Below, in pieces: positions 1-13,400 of a stretch of DNA of 64,000 nucleotides. The stretch's first letter is position 1. Every line of letters begins with the position of its first letter. The notes beneath the pieces are model-generated. The model did not search any database. It worked only from the letters and a program-made list of their open reading frames with translations, and was not told where the DNA came from. Origin of the DNA: Gonatopus flavifemur (lineage: Eukaryota; Arthropoda; Insecta; Hymenoptera; Dryinidae); assembly GCA_018340375.1 (NCBI GenBank), contig JAFFJZ010000010.1:2914001-2978000 (forward strand), given 5' to 3'. The translations under genes were made by a program, and so were the position numbers.

Positions 1-2803
1 TCCTCTCGTGTTTTTGTACATGAAATTTCAAACGGTAACGTCTTTTTTAACACCCATTAATGGTTACCATGGGTCATTCATGTCCTGCGTATTTTGAACT
101 GTTTTAATATATTTCAAAACATCTGCAAAAATCTTATGAATGTAGTTTAAGCAATCTTTTTTGAGAGTCCACAACTTCAATTGCCAACAGGTATCATTTA
201 AACATGTATTTTTCAACATTCATGGGAGAAACCAAGAAAGAAGTGCTATGAATTTTTAAACACTTGAAGATTGAAAAAAATAAAATGAAACGTGGTTTTT
301 GAAAGAAAAAGATTGTGTTTTTTGGAAAAAGATACCTCATTATTGTTAGATGGAGAAAAAGTATTAACCCTTTCAGTGCGCACCACAAAATGGTACCTCA
401 TCAGTGCGCACATGGGTTATGTATTTCTGGCCATTATTTCAGGTAATAGAAATGGTTCAAAAATCTGCCAAAATTCATGAACATACTATGAAGTGTGTAG
501 TATAAACTTATGTACTGGGAATTAGGCGACGATTAGATCTTGTATGGTTCAGTAGAAATTGAAAATGTACCAGGAAGTTGATCTTGAAAGAAATCACCTG
601 GACAAAATTGACCCATGTACATGCTGACAGAGTTAAATTTGAACAGGGGATGACAGGGTGTTTTTCAAACTAGATTTCGGATACTTTATCCTTCATACGT
701 TAATTTCGTTTGAGGGGAGGGAACACAATAAAATTACACGATTATTACATTAGAATGCAAAATTGTGAACTTTTGTGAGCCTTGAAATAAATCAATCTAT
801 TTGAACCAACGTTTTATTTCGGTCTGGACACAAATGACCGATGGTTACCTTCTGAGGGTTAAATGTGATGTAGAATGTGTATTAACGTGAACTCATGTAC
901 GTGATTGAAAAAAACTTCCAGATATTTCTTACAGTGAGTGTCAATATAGATTTGATACGATTCGATGTACACTAAATATCTTTTTTATACAAAAGATTCG
1001 GATTTTCAATATTCTCATATGTCCTTCAAATAAATTTCACTGTGACTGGAAAAAATTACAACCAAATTTTCTGAATTTTCAAAAGGAATTTTTTAGAGTA
1101 TCTTTTTTAGAGTATTTTTATTATCAATAATTATTTTAACTTCTGATATCAAATTCTCTAGCAATTTCTAATATAATGTGATGTTGTTGAAGTTTGGATC
1201 GTTTATTGGAACGATCCATTCACATATGAGGGTTGAGGTAGGGGGTCTTTTGGCTGAATTGACATGATAATCGATAGTAGCTTTTAGTGAACACTAGGGA
1301 AATGAGTAGCGATTGTCAAATTATTATATCCCCATTCGGCCAAGAACTTTTTCGACCAAAAGACCCCCTACCGGAGGTCACAAAAGGCTCGCGAGTGGGG
1401 GATTTTTATCCACTCGTGATCCTTTATTAACCCGCATATCAGCAGAATGAACGAAGAGAAAAACGGAGAGAAACAAAGTGCCGGCCCTGATTAGAACGAA
1501 TAAGTACTCGAACAACACAATATTCAGCTGTTAGAGACCAAAAGTCTTGCAGTACATTCTTTAAACGATATTTCCAGTTCCAAGGAGTTAATTCGAAGTG
1601 AAAAATGAACATGATTTTATTATCAGATTTTGTGAATTCGAAATTTCAGTTTGTTTCTATGAACAATTCAAACTTTGAAAACATTATAAATGTGTGGCAT
1701 ACTGATTGTGTTATTGATTCGATCGGCGCCAATGTTGACGCAAAATATCAATAATGCAGATTCTTGATAGCATCAATTCTATTCTTTATGCTGAAAGTTA
1801 TACAAATTGGATATAATTCACATTTGAAGCGATTGATATCTTCGATTCAAACTCATTATAGTGATGAATGGAAATTCTGATGCAGATCAAATAAATGTAT
1901 TCTAAGGTCATCTATATCTCATGGTAGTGAAGCCTTTGAGAGATACGCCTAATTTTGCATAATCTTGTTAGTTCCTCATGAGATATCAAGTCAATTTGAA
2001 GATGATGGTTCTAATCAGACGATACCTTAATAAATTCTCATCACGCACCACATATTTCATATTCTTCTTCAGAGTTGGTGATGACCGTCAAAACCTTGTC
2101 AATACGGAAGAACTAATTTGCGTTGAAATGATTGAATCTCATTCAACCTTAAATTGATGTAATTTGCGTGTCAAATCGACTTTTGTATTATACATCACTC
2201 AACTTCAGATAAATTTTTACCCATGAAAATAAAACTCAAAATTCTGTTGACGGTTTTCAACTGGGGTAAGGTGGCCTAAATCAGATTGTTAACGTTGAGG
2301 GCCCAGAAAATTTCGAACTTCGAAATAAATAAGCAACACTGTGTCATTTTCTATTAATTTTTTATTAATTATTGAAAACGAAAAACACTTCCAAAAACTG
2401 CTTTCACCTAGAGGAGGACCTCAAGCGGGTAATCCGTTCAGGCAAAGCGGGTAGGCACCACAATGAAGGGTATTATGCTTAGTTCAATTATTTAAATAAT
2501 CATTTTTGACTAATTTATTCAGTCTTTCGCAGCTTAAGAGTCTTATTTATGAAAATATAGCAATATTTAGATCTAAATGACTATGAAATTAGCGAATTAT
2601 GAAGTCTAATCTTGAAAATAGGGAAAAATAAAGAAATAAAAGCAAACGTCTTATTCGTGACATAAATAAGTGACTCCTCGCGTTTCATGCGTCGACGCAA
2701 AAGCACCTACCCGCTTTGAGCCACCTTCCCCTACGTTTTCGAATTATAAAATCGTCGAATTCGTTGAATTCTGGTATATTTGAGATATATTTTATATACA
2801 AAA
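1..2803. other. Gene-free AT-rich stretch
   Basis: No open frame here resembles a protein family I know, and no splice-bounded exon could be supported. It holds a small hairpin at 1239-1370 and, at about 885-975, a reversed fragment of an interspersed repeat also seen at 5268-5515 and 32832-33075. It may be intron or upstream DNA of the transporter gene, whose first exons are missing. Confidence 0.5.
1239..1370. repeat. Short inverted-repeat element
   Basis: The arms start TAGGGGGTCTTTTGG and end with its complement CCAAAAGACCCCCTA. About 17 bp pair well and pairing weakens towards the centre. The outermost bases are TA, so this could be a small TA-inserting MITE. No coding capacity. Confidence 0.5.
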
Positions 2804-2805
2804 TA

Positions 2806-4246
2806 CAGTAAAACTCCGCAATAAGGAACACCGCAATAAGAACATTGAATTTCAGAGAGTTTTGGAAGTCATTTTGAAACAAAATCTCAGTGAAATTTCA
2901 TTATCATTTCATCTTTTCTATTCCTAAAGAAATAAATATCCTATAAATATTGGAGAAAGGTTCAAGTTATCTTTAGAAATAATGAACAAGAGAATTTCAA
3001 AAATTGGAATACATTTATTTAAAGATCTTTAGGTAGGACATCAAAAGCTGTAGGAATTGGAAAAGATTCTGAATCTTGTTGAAAGTTGTTATGAACTGTA
3101 TTTGTGAAGGCTTTATTCATCCGAAAAAATAGTATATTCATCGGGAGTAACGCAGTTGACTTTTGGAAATGAATGAGAACTTTCAAACTCCCCGACCCTC
3201 TCTGAGTGAGCACATGTCAATGAGTGTTAAAATAATTTGTTGTTCGTACAGCAACAGCACATTGCTTCGTTAACAAGAATTGTATTGCTGAAAATCACTT
3301 GTTAAAATCATGTTATGAGTTGTCATTCCAACTCACAATAAACATTGTTGATCTGGCAAAACAATATCAAGCAGCGACAACAATAAGTATCACAGAATTA
3401 ACAAAAAAAATTGTCGTAACGAAATCTATTTATTGTCAAAACAGTTTTATATTTCGAACGTATAAAGCGGTATAATCATTCCCGTGAGAAATTAATTTTG
3501 ATCCACTTCAGGAGACAGTTAAAAATGATATCCAAGTGATATACATTCTTCTACAAACCCTCCTTCGATGCAGTTTTTTTTAATTCACGAACTTAAAAAT
3601 CAATCCAAATTGCTGATTGATTAACAAACCTTACATGAGTTTAACAAACAAATTTGACGAGTTTCATTCGTTTCTGAAAGGATTCCTGTGATTCAAATCT
3701 TAGTTCATTTATTCAATGTGCACAATTTTATGTTTGTCTTGAATATATTTTCATTGTTAACTCTCAACAAAGTCGAGGATTATTACCATAAATGGCAATT
3801 TAAGTATTCAGTTGTCACTTTGCAGATCTGCTGATCTGATCAAAGCTTTAATTCCCACTCGGAGGACCCGGGTTCGAATCTAGCTGAAGCAAGTTTCCAG
3901 CATTCGAACTTACAATCGCTTTTCCTTCACATATGAATCAAACCACATTGTAATCGAATGTTTGTAGGGATAAATCCCAATGAGAATTTTTTCTTCCTCA
4001 CTCAAAAGGAATATTTTCCAAATAGGTAAATATAAATTATTGATATAACCACATGATATTGCAAAATTGAATATTTGAATTGTTCATAATGTTGACAATA
4101 TAATATTGTTGCCAGTTTAGCAATAGTGACGGTTATATTTTTACGATATTTATTGTGGGTTGGGATACAACAATATTTTATTGTCAATTCAGCAATATGA
4201 TTGTTAGTTTTTTTCTCCGTGTAGTTTCTTATTGCGGCCCTTACTG
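2806..4246. mobile_element. Possible pogo-like non-autonomous element
   Basis: The left end, CAGTAAAACTCCGCAATAAG, and the complement of the right end, CAGTAAGGGCCGCAATAAG, match well and are both flanked by TA. The 104-bp hairpin at 53042-53145 carries the same ends (CAGTAAGACCCCGCAATAAG). Ends of the form CAGT..AA..CC are typical of pogo/Tigger elements. No transposase is left inside, and other repeats have inserted. The two ends could instead be two independent fragments 1.4 kb apart. Confidence 0.35.
4003..4220. repeat. Truncated CACGGAGAA-family MITE
   Basis: Only the right terminus, TTTTTTCTCCGTG followed by TA, is clear. Inside are ATTGTCAATTCAGCAAT-type motifs also found in the foldback element at 62361-62708. 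The left end could not be placed with certainty. Confidence 0.35.
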
Positions 4247-4248
4247 TA

Positions 4249-7200
4249 CAATATTACTATATTCTCTGAAGACGTTTGATGATTGCTTCAATTAATACGA
4301 AAAATATTCCTCGAGATTCGTTCGGTTTTGTACTGCGAAGGACTAAGAGACAGATTTCACTTATTTCATATATTTTCCTTCATTATATTAAATGGAAATT
4401 ATATCAAGACCCTGATTCGCGAGAATGAACATCAAATCAAGGTAACTGATACAGAAGGAAAAAAATCCCAATTTGAAAGAAGGTAAGTATCTTCATTTGT
4501 GACGTGTCAATCATAAAATCCGTTTATCCCGATTTGAAATTCAATTGGGTTAACTCGTTTCAATGTGACTGAATTTTCAGTCGGGATTGTACAAAAAATA
4601 AATGATTCTATCAATTCATGAAAGATACTGTGATATGTAACTGAAATACCCAATCACATCATTTGATACTCATAACGCAGTACATTAGTGAAAGAATTGC
4701 ATCCTTCAACTCTATACTGTGCGTTTATCAGGGTGATGTAGCGATTTCTCTTAGAGTAGAATCCATTAAAAAATAACTCTTAAGAAAAAGACGTTCAACA
4801 ATTGTTCAATATATTTGAAATAAAGTATTCCAAAAGATAGATACTTCAAATTTATTTGATGAACAATGGTAATCTCACAAAAGAGATCTATCACTCAATC
4901 TGAAACTAATTCCAAGCATGTCTTGTATTGAGTGTGCGGAAGGGGAGATGAGTAAAGAAAACAAAAGGAGATTCATTAGAAAGAAATTGCAATACAACAT
5001 CAATTACCAAATGTTTTAATGATTTTATGATTTTAATTATTATTATTCTCATTTCGTATGTCAATTTCCTAATAAACGTTCTACATTTTATTACAGTTAT
5101 TATGAGCATCATTCATCAAATTTTCTTTTTAGAATAAAATGCGTGCTTGAAAATCGCTCAATTGTTGTCAATATTTTCTCAATTTTAGCGTAAATTCACA
5201 TGATTGGCAACTAGGGATGTGAGAATTTGGATTCTAAAAATCGATAGAAAATGTATGTCTTGGGGGAAACATGAACTGTCAGAAATACCTGAAAGTGTTT
5301 TTCAATCACGTCAATGAAATCAGGTTTATACGCATTTTACATTCCATTCAATGTACAAAAACATGGAAAACCTATAGATTATATTATAGTTCACATTTGA
5401 TTGATTGTGAAATGTGCATGCAATTGAATTTATGCACGCACTTAAAAACAACTTGCAGCGAGAACATTAAAATTAATGCAAACATTTTTAACAGTGTATA
5501 TTTCTCACTCATGAGCAACGATGGAATATAAATATATATATATATTTCTTATAAAAATTTCTTTCTCTTATCGACGCTGATCATAAAATATAGCTTGGAC
5601 TGGATTGTGGCAGTCTATCTAGAACCAATGTTGATCAACTCATGACAAAATGAAGTACCAATAATATCGAATTAGTTGATTAATTGACTTGACTCAGTTT
5701 TTTGCGACTTATTGGTCAAATCCAATTTCTGTATATTGTCAAACGTGAATGAGACTCTCATAATATTTTGTGTCTGAGTGAAATTGTACATCGTGAGATC
5801 TTTTTGGTTGTTTTATGATATCATCGTGATGATTATTGCACATGCCGCATCAATAATCGCTATTTCACATTCCATTGTGAAACACATCATTGATACACTG
5901 AGAGGAAAAATGTTTTGAAACGATGAATTTTTCTTTGAGTCTTGAGGAAGTGGTTGGATCATCAATTGGAATATGAGGTACTTAGGATTGATGAAAAATT
6001 TTGATTTTCGAATTTATGAAATATAATTTGATTCAATGAATTATGTATTTGATGGATAGAAGACATAACACCGTGATAGTCAACTATAGTGCCAAAATGT
6101 GTAATCTATAATGTGTAGTGTAATTTCTCCTTCCAACGAAATATTCAATTATTTGAATAAATAAAGTTTTAAATCAGAAAAATATCAATATAAATAATAT
6201 AAATATTTCTTGCATTCTAAAGAAAATATTTCCATGAATATGAATAAACAGAAATAAGGAGGAGTCAGAGTATTCGCGCAAGGATGGGGCTGACCTTCCT
6301 AGTTCATGTGTAATCCGCAATTTATTTGAAATAATTGGACGTGGAAGGGGGTTGAGGAAGCATGGAAGGGACAATTGGAAGAAAAAGATATGCACTCCAA
6401 TCTATAGAGTAGGGTGGCCCTTATTTTGGAAATTCTCGAATTCTTCTGGTCTTGACCTCTAAAATAATCCCGATTCCCATCAAAATGAAGTACGTAAACC
6501 CTATATTCGATTTCGAATCAAAGTTTCAGAATTTTGTGTTTTTCTCAAATTTTTTGCTGTATCTCAAAAACGTTGACATCTACCGAAACGCTTGATAGTC
6601 CAATCGAAAGAACACGAAATTCTCTCCAATTTCTTCACAGCAACCCTATTATTACAAGCCATGATGTTCGGAATAAGTGCGATTGAATAACGAAAGAAAT
6701 CTAAATGTGGAAACGTGAATTTCATATCATATACGGTCATATGACTGAAACGATTCAACATTTCTCAAATTGATCAAATTACACCAAGGGAGTATCCAGG
6801 AGGAGAAGTGGGCACATGTAAAAATATCCTCACTAAATCCAGGATTCTTCATAGCTCCAAGAGAACACAAACCTTGGGAATGTTTATTGAACGTTTGCGA
6901 ACGTGCAGGAACATTCTATGGACGTTCCTGGAGGTTTACGTACTCTTGGGGGTATTTAATAGAATCTTAGTCAGATCTACCATCTCCGTGTATACAATGA
7001 ATTACAATGGATAACTAATGTTTTTTTTTATATTTATGATTAGAATTATTGAGATCATTAGATCGCCATGTATCCTGTGAGGATAATTTAATGAGATCAC
7101 TGTCCACCTTGTGAGAATTTTCAGATAAATTCTATAGAGTTTCCATAACATAATGATTCAGAAATCCTAAAAAAGTTTCCGAGAACCCAGTAATATTCGC

Positions 7201-7457
7201 TTGAAAACTAAGAAAAACGTAGCTGCGAAAAATTAGAGGAGCTCTTTCTGAATTCACAGTCAAAATATTCTTATAGTGCAATTGTTCACCTGAATCACTT
7301 GAAATGCAGGGAAATCATTGATAACAATTGAGAGTTTTCAAGAGCGCGCTGAAGCAGGTTCATTTATCGCATTCTCATCATTTATCAATTACCTTATTTC
7401 AGTTATTGTTGGTAATTTTAATTTTCGTTGTCATCTGTTGTTTTTTTTTCGTTACAG
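4249..7457. other. Non-coding stretch upstream of first recognised transporter exon
   Basis: Nothing here encodes the first transmembrane segments expected of an amino acid transporter. An open frame ends at 4480-4482 in a strong donor (AAG, then GTAAGTATC). Its phase would fit the exon at 7458, but the peptide is not recognisable, so it is not called. The stretch also carries an interspersed repeat at 5268-5515. Confidence 0.4.
5268..5515. repeat. Interspersed repeat, copy 1
   Basis: This segment aligns by eye with 32832-33075 over about 240 bp, sharing TGTCAGAAAT, a TTTTTCAATC run, an ACATTGAATGTACAA-like block and further matches. A reversed fragment lies at about 885-975. No terminal repeats were seen, so the element class is unknown. 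Confidence 0.5.
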
Positions 7458-10400
7458 AAAGTTGGTTAATCTATTTTTGTGTATCACACAACTTGGATTC
7501 TGTTGCGTATATTTCGTTTTCATTTCTACAAATATTAAACAGGTGAGAAATATTGAATAAAAAACAGATTATTTCAAAACACATGAACAAATATGAAGTG
7601 CCTCATGGTATCCCAAGGTGCTTTCTATTCAACATTTGACAATTTTTTATACATATATTGTTCCAAAAAGTTGAACTAAATTAAAAATCAACTTCCGTCA
7701 GCGGTGAATAGGACTTTTAAGGAAACTTCTTGGGGTGTCCGATGTCAATTTCTCTGACGTTTTTCAGGCGTTCAAGGGGCAGTAATTGAGAGACACAGGT
7801 TGTTTTTCAGCTACGGATAAATGGGCCTGGAAGTCAAGAATGACCAATTTTTGTGGCCTACTTTCAGTTATTTTTTTGGTGGGCTGAGAGTTTGGTCAGA
7901 AATTGATTACTTTGTGATTTTTATTGGGAATTGACGAATTTTTGGCTGAAAATAATTGTTGGTTTCTCTAGTGGAAATGAATAAGGTATAAACCTATATA
8001 AATCATATATAATCCATACATAACCCTCCCCTAGTGAAAAAAGGCTATATATAATTATCGGATTCGACATAAGTGTTGCTGGATATCATATATAGTTATA
8101 CGAGGGTGGATTGATAAGTTTCCGGCCTGACCAAGAAAAACAACGTTTTTAAGAATTTTTTTTTTTTTATTTCTCAACATAATCTCCTCCAAGGCTGATA
8201 CATTTCTCATAGCGGTGTTCTAGTCTAGTAATGCCATCTCTATAGACTGATTCGTCAAGCTCCTCAAAATACCCATTTACAGCTTCGATTACTTCTTCAT
8301 TGTCCGCAAATCTCTTACCGCCAAGCCATTTTTTGAGGTTAGGAAACAGATAATAGTCACTCGGGGCTAGGTCTGGAGAGTAGGGAGGGTGCGGCATTAA
8401 TTCAAACTTCAGATCGTTGATTTTAGCCATCGCAACGATTGACGTGTGCGCTGGTGCGTTATCGTGATGAAACAAGATTTTTTTCTTCGCCAGATGAGGT
8501 CGTTTAATTTTCACTTCGTGGCTCAAACGTTGCAATAAGTCTGCGTAGTATTGACCAGTGATATTTTGACCCTTTTCAAGGTAATCAATGTATATAATAC
8601 CTCTTGCATCCCAAAAAACAGTAGCTATAACCTTGTTCGCCGAAAAAATTGTTTTTGCCTTCTTTGGAGTTGGTTCCCCTGGTCCAATCCACTGTTTAGA
8701 CTGTTCTTTGGTTTCAGGAGTGTGGTGGTGGACCCAAGTTTCGTCAACGGTTACGAATCGACGCAAAAATTCGCTTGGATTACGCTTATACAACGCCAAA
8801 TTGGCGGTAGAAATGTTCTTTCGAATCAATTTTTGGTCGACTGTTAGCAAACGCGGCACCCATCGTGCACAGAGCTTTTCCATATACAAATGTTGGTGCA
8901 AAATATTTTGTACGCGTTCATATGACATCTTACAGGTCTCAGCTATCTCACGAACTTTTAATCCGCGATCTTCCAGCACTATTTGATGGATTTTTTCGAT
9001 CATATCTGGAGTTGTGACCTCAATGGGGCGTCCTGAGCGAGGCTCATCAGAGGTGCTCACACGACCCTTTTTAAACTCGGAAACCCACTGCTTAACGGTC
9101 GAATATGATGGGGAGGATGTCCCCAGTGTTGAGTCCATCTCTTCTTTAATTTCCTTCGGCGTTAACCCCTTCAAATAAAAGTATTTGATGACAGCACGAT
9201 TTTCCAGCTTTTCCATTTTTACGAAAAACACAGAGGCGTCTTGGTCAGTGTGCTCTCAAAACCAAACTAACATAGCGATCGGACTGAAACTATAGCTACA
9301 AGCTATCTAAGGATGGTACTATAGAACGCCACCTCAAGGTAGGCCTAGTGGCGCCATCTCTTGGTCAGGCCGGAAACTTATCAATCCACCCTCGTATATA
9401 GTTATATATGGAGACATATATAAGATTGCAAGTAACTATATATAGTGAAAATAACGTTTCGTATGTACCCTAGTGAAAAAAGGTTATATATGCCCTATAT
9501 ATAATTATCGGATTTTATATAAATATCATTGGAATTCTATATGACTATATATGAATTCCAATGATACTTATATGAAATCCAATAACTGTATATAGGGCAC
9601 ATATAATCTCTTTTTATTAGGGTAGTCACCTATATAACAATATATAACTATGAATAACTACCCGAGTGGAAAAATGTTCGAATTTATATAAAATGTTTAT
9701 ACAATTCAATATAATGCATATATAATTCATATATAATTTGTTATAAATTATATATAATTTTGAAAATTTTTCCACTCGGGTAAATATGAATTTCAATAAT
9801 ACTTATACGAGATCCGATAATCAATATATGGGGCATATATAATCCTTTTTTACTAGGAGATATGGAATCCGATAATTATAAACTTATAGGGCATATATAA
9901 TTATCGGATTTTATATGAGTAGACTCCCTAGTAAAAAGGGATTATATATGGTCTATATATAATTATTGAAGTTTATACAAGTATTATTGAGATTTATATA
10001 AGGACATATATAGTTATATATGGAGCTATATATAAAAACTTTAATTGTTATATATAGTCAAAAATCTGAATAATTATTTCAAATTCCATATATACCACTA
10101 TATATAACTATATATGTGCATATATAAATTTCAATAATACTTATATAAACTTCAATAATTATATATAGACCATACATAATCCTTTTTTATTAGGGTAGCT
10201 ATGAATAAAGTTGGAAGTGACAATATATATAAGAAAAAAAGTTTGTATATATAGTCACATATATAACTATATATGAATATATATAACTATATATATGAAT
10301 ATATCACCCCCTTCCACTAGGAATATGAATTGTAACTATACTTATATAGACTTCAATTATTATAAAGGGGGGAGTAAGGTAATTATGACTCCAAGAAGCA

Positions 10401-13400
10401 TCGCAAAAAGGACAGAGAAATCACTCGGATTTTAAACATTTCTGCATTGAAAATTGAAGTTTGATCAATCAACTTCAAGTTCAATCAAAGTTTTTATAGG
10501 AAATTTTCAGAGTAAATTGAGATTTCAAGAGAAGTGAAGTCTTTTACGACTATTCCGCTGGAAAGCCCATTACGAGCACGCCCAATGAAACCTATATGTG
10601 AGTTTGTTGCTTTTTTGTTGCTAATTTGTGACACCAATATCGAATGTGTTGCCATTTTATTTATTGGTACAATTTGGGTTAAGCTAGTGGAAGTACTCCG
10701 CTGGAAGGCCCATGGAAAAGTGACGAATTCAATACAACACCTGAACGTTAGTCTGGTATGGTTGTTGGTCTTGTATGATTGAAAAATTTTGTTTCTAAAG
10801 TGTTTCTAGGGATACGGGGGGATTTTTACTTCCAACTTCGGATTCAGAGATTCTGCCATGGAAGGTGGAAAACAAAAATCAGTCCTTGGAAGTGACCAGC
10901 AGAATAAGGTTTCGTTGTCATTGCGAATTCTATTGTCTCCGTGGAAAGATCCCATTGCTACACGATGCTGAAATTAGCCCGAGAAAGTAGCGCGATTTTT
11001 GTATTCGACACCAGGAATTTCGAATTTATATTACTACGTCCTGTTGCCGCCCTGTACTCGGGTTACATTTTCGGGCTGATTTCGGCATCGCATTGCTACA
11101 GGGCTTTTTGATACGCTATGATGGGGTGTGCACGTTCAGGATCCTGTCTCCAGCAAACAGTGATAGATTCGCTGACTTATGAGATATATTTGAACGTCTG
11201 AGTCCCGAGCAACGAATCATGTCTCCCACAATACCGGGACAACAAAACCAGAGTCGAAGAGTTGCGGTTTCATTGATTCGAGCTGGTTCGGGGTGTCAAT
11301 TCGAACACGCGATATTGGGTTTACTGGCTACTGAGGTATTCTGAAACGTGTAAATCACGAGCGATGGATTAATCCTTCAAGAACTTGCGAGCAACTAAAT
11401 GAAAATCAAAGAATAAGGATTCATTGGAACGGCTTTATTCATTCGTAAGGGCGTGTTTGCCCAGGATGCAATTTCCAACACGTATCATTGAGTTTGCTGG
11501 CTATCACATGTTCTAGGACGAGGCGATCACGAGCAACAACTTATGTGTCCCACAGTTTGCAGGCAACAAATTTTTATGTATATTACATGTGGTCTTAGAC
11601 CCAAAGGCATAATGGGCTTTCCAGCGGAATACTTCCGCTAGCCTAACTCAAATTTCACCAATAAATAAAATAGCAACAAGTTCGATATTGCTGTTACAAA
11701 TTAGCAACCAACAAGCAACAAATCCTCATATAGGTTTTATTGGGTGTGCTCGTAATGGGCTTTCTAGCGGAATAGGTGTAAATCTTTTGATGATTGGACT
11801 TATTCCAATACCGTGCGGTAATTACGAAAAGTGTTCCAAATTATTACTGATTTGTTTTTGTGGCATATGACATAGTGTGTATTGATGCAGCATGTATAGA
11901 GAATCATTATGATGATATTATAAGAAAAGAACCATATCTCACGGAATGAAATTTCACTCAAACACGAAATGAACACATAATAATATGCAATTTCTACAGG
12001 ATTTCTCATTTTAATTTATGATGATTGTCCAGAGAGGTGGAAATTAACAAAGATGAATATAAAATAATGATTTGAGACAGAATACATCGATGTATGGTGA
12101 TATAAATCGATTGCATTTGCTTTATTGAACCAGTTCGTAATCACCCCACGCTATCAACTGGAACAACATATAACATAAGACAGAACCATAATTTACAATC
12201 AAAATTGAGGAATGAAAAATGTAGTAATCTCTATTGATGTGAATTTTTGAAATTACGTATTGAGTTTAATATACACTGAAAAAAAATTTTTTCCAAACAA
12301 ATAGTTCATTTGCCTTCTCTCAGGGCAAATTATCATGCCCCGTTCAAAAATTATGGAAGTAGTTCCAGACTTCGCCGCATCAGAATATTAAAATGACCAT
12401 AGCTCAGCGAAAAATGATCCGATTCCGGAAAACAAAAAATCACTGGATTCGGGTTGGATAACCCTATCGAATGACATATCACAAGAGCCCCCGTCGCATT
12501 TAAGATTTTGACTCCAGCCCCCCCCCCCCCCATTAGGAGCTGGGGGGACTCGTAACCCCCCGTTATTCTATCAAAGTAGTTATGGCCAAGGTCATGTCGA
12601 GTAAGAACACATACGAGGTGACATTAGATCGATATTTTTTATTTTTGAGTATTGCAAACTCAGAAATGAGGAATTGTTCTTGAACTCTTCTGACAAAGGA
12701 TGTATTTCATCAAAAGCTCTAATAACTGCATGTTTTACTTGAAGTGATATTGGGCTGGTGCCGAATTCCGTTCCATTTTTGCCAAATGATAGTATGGTAA
12801 AAACAGTACAACAGTATGAACTACCCAAACTGACGCACCAGCCCAATGATTTTCTAATAATTGACTTCAAGACATTTACAAGAATAGATTTATTTTCATT
12901 TTCATAATGATTTCCAGGTTCTCGATGCATACGATTTCAAATTGAACGTCCAGCAACATATGGCGATTGCTTTGGTACCTATTATGTTGAGTACATGGAT
13001 ACGGAATTTGAAATATTTAGTCCCACTTTCTTCATTGGCGAATATCTTGATGATATCTGGTTATATAGCAACTGTATATATAATGTGCCATGATCTACCT
13101 CCTATAAGTACTCGAAGATACGTGGCGGATTGGAATGATTTACCGCTATTCTTTGGTACAGTTATTTACTCCTTCGAAGGTATCACGTTGGTAAGTAAAA
13201 TGAATGATAATTGGAAGACTTTGATAAGCACTTATCACATCATTTGAATCACGCCTTTCTTGCACACCTCCAAAATACCTCACCTCATGTTTTTCCTAGC
13301 AGCACAATCCCTGACCCATACAGCACCGGGATTCCATCCATCATGAACGTGCAAATTTTGTCCCCAGAAGATTGAACCCTCGCAAACTGACCCCCAAAAA

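Larger units (their letters stand above)
8030..10345. repeat. Cluster of TA-rich palindromic elements
   Basis: Outside the mariner at 8101-9394, this tract is built from repeated blocks of alternating TATATA with recurring units such as ATAATTATCGGATTTTATAT and TTCAATAATACTTATA, in both orientations. Ends reading CCCTAGTGAAAAAAGG or CCCTAGTAAAAAGG recur near 8032, 9468, 9622 (inverted), 9855 (inverted), 9926 and 10195 (inverted). At least three units are complete palindromes, listed separately. Related blocks occur at about 41855-42015 and 48370-48480. All lie in introns or between genes and none codes. Confidence 0.7.

Noticed and set aside
3838..3882. tRNA-like GGGTTCGAATCT (box B) with possible tRNA upstream
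   Set aside because: No matching box A or acceptor stem at the right distance; kept only as a possible SINE scrap.
6770..7014. Overlapping plus-strand frames of 66-68 codons
   Set aside because: Low-complexity intronic sequence with no domain; two overlapping frames in different phases argue against coding.
8551..8986. Plus-strand frames of 98 and 132 codons
   Set aside because: They are shadows on the opposite strand of the intact mariner transposase.
12592..12930. A 112-codon minus-strand frame beside the transporter exon
   Set aside because: No recognisable domain, overlaps the acceptor region of a well-supported plus-strand exon.
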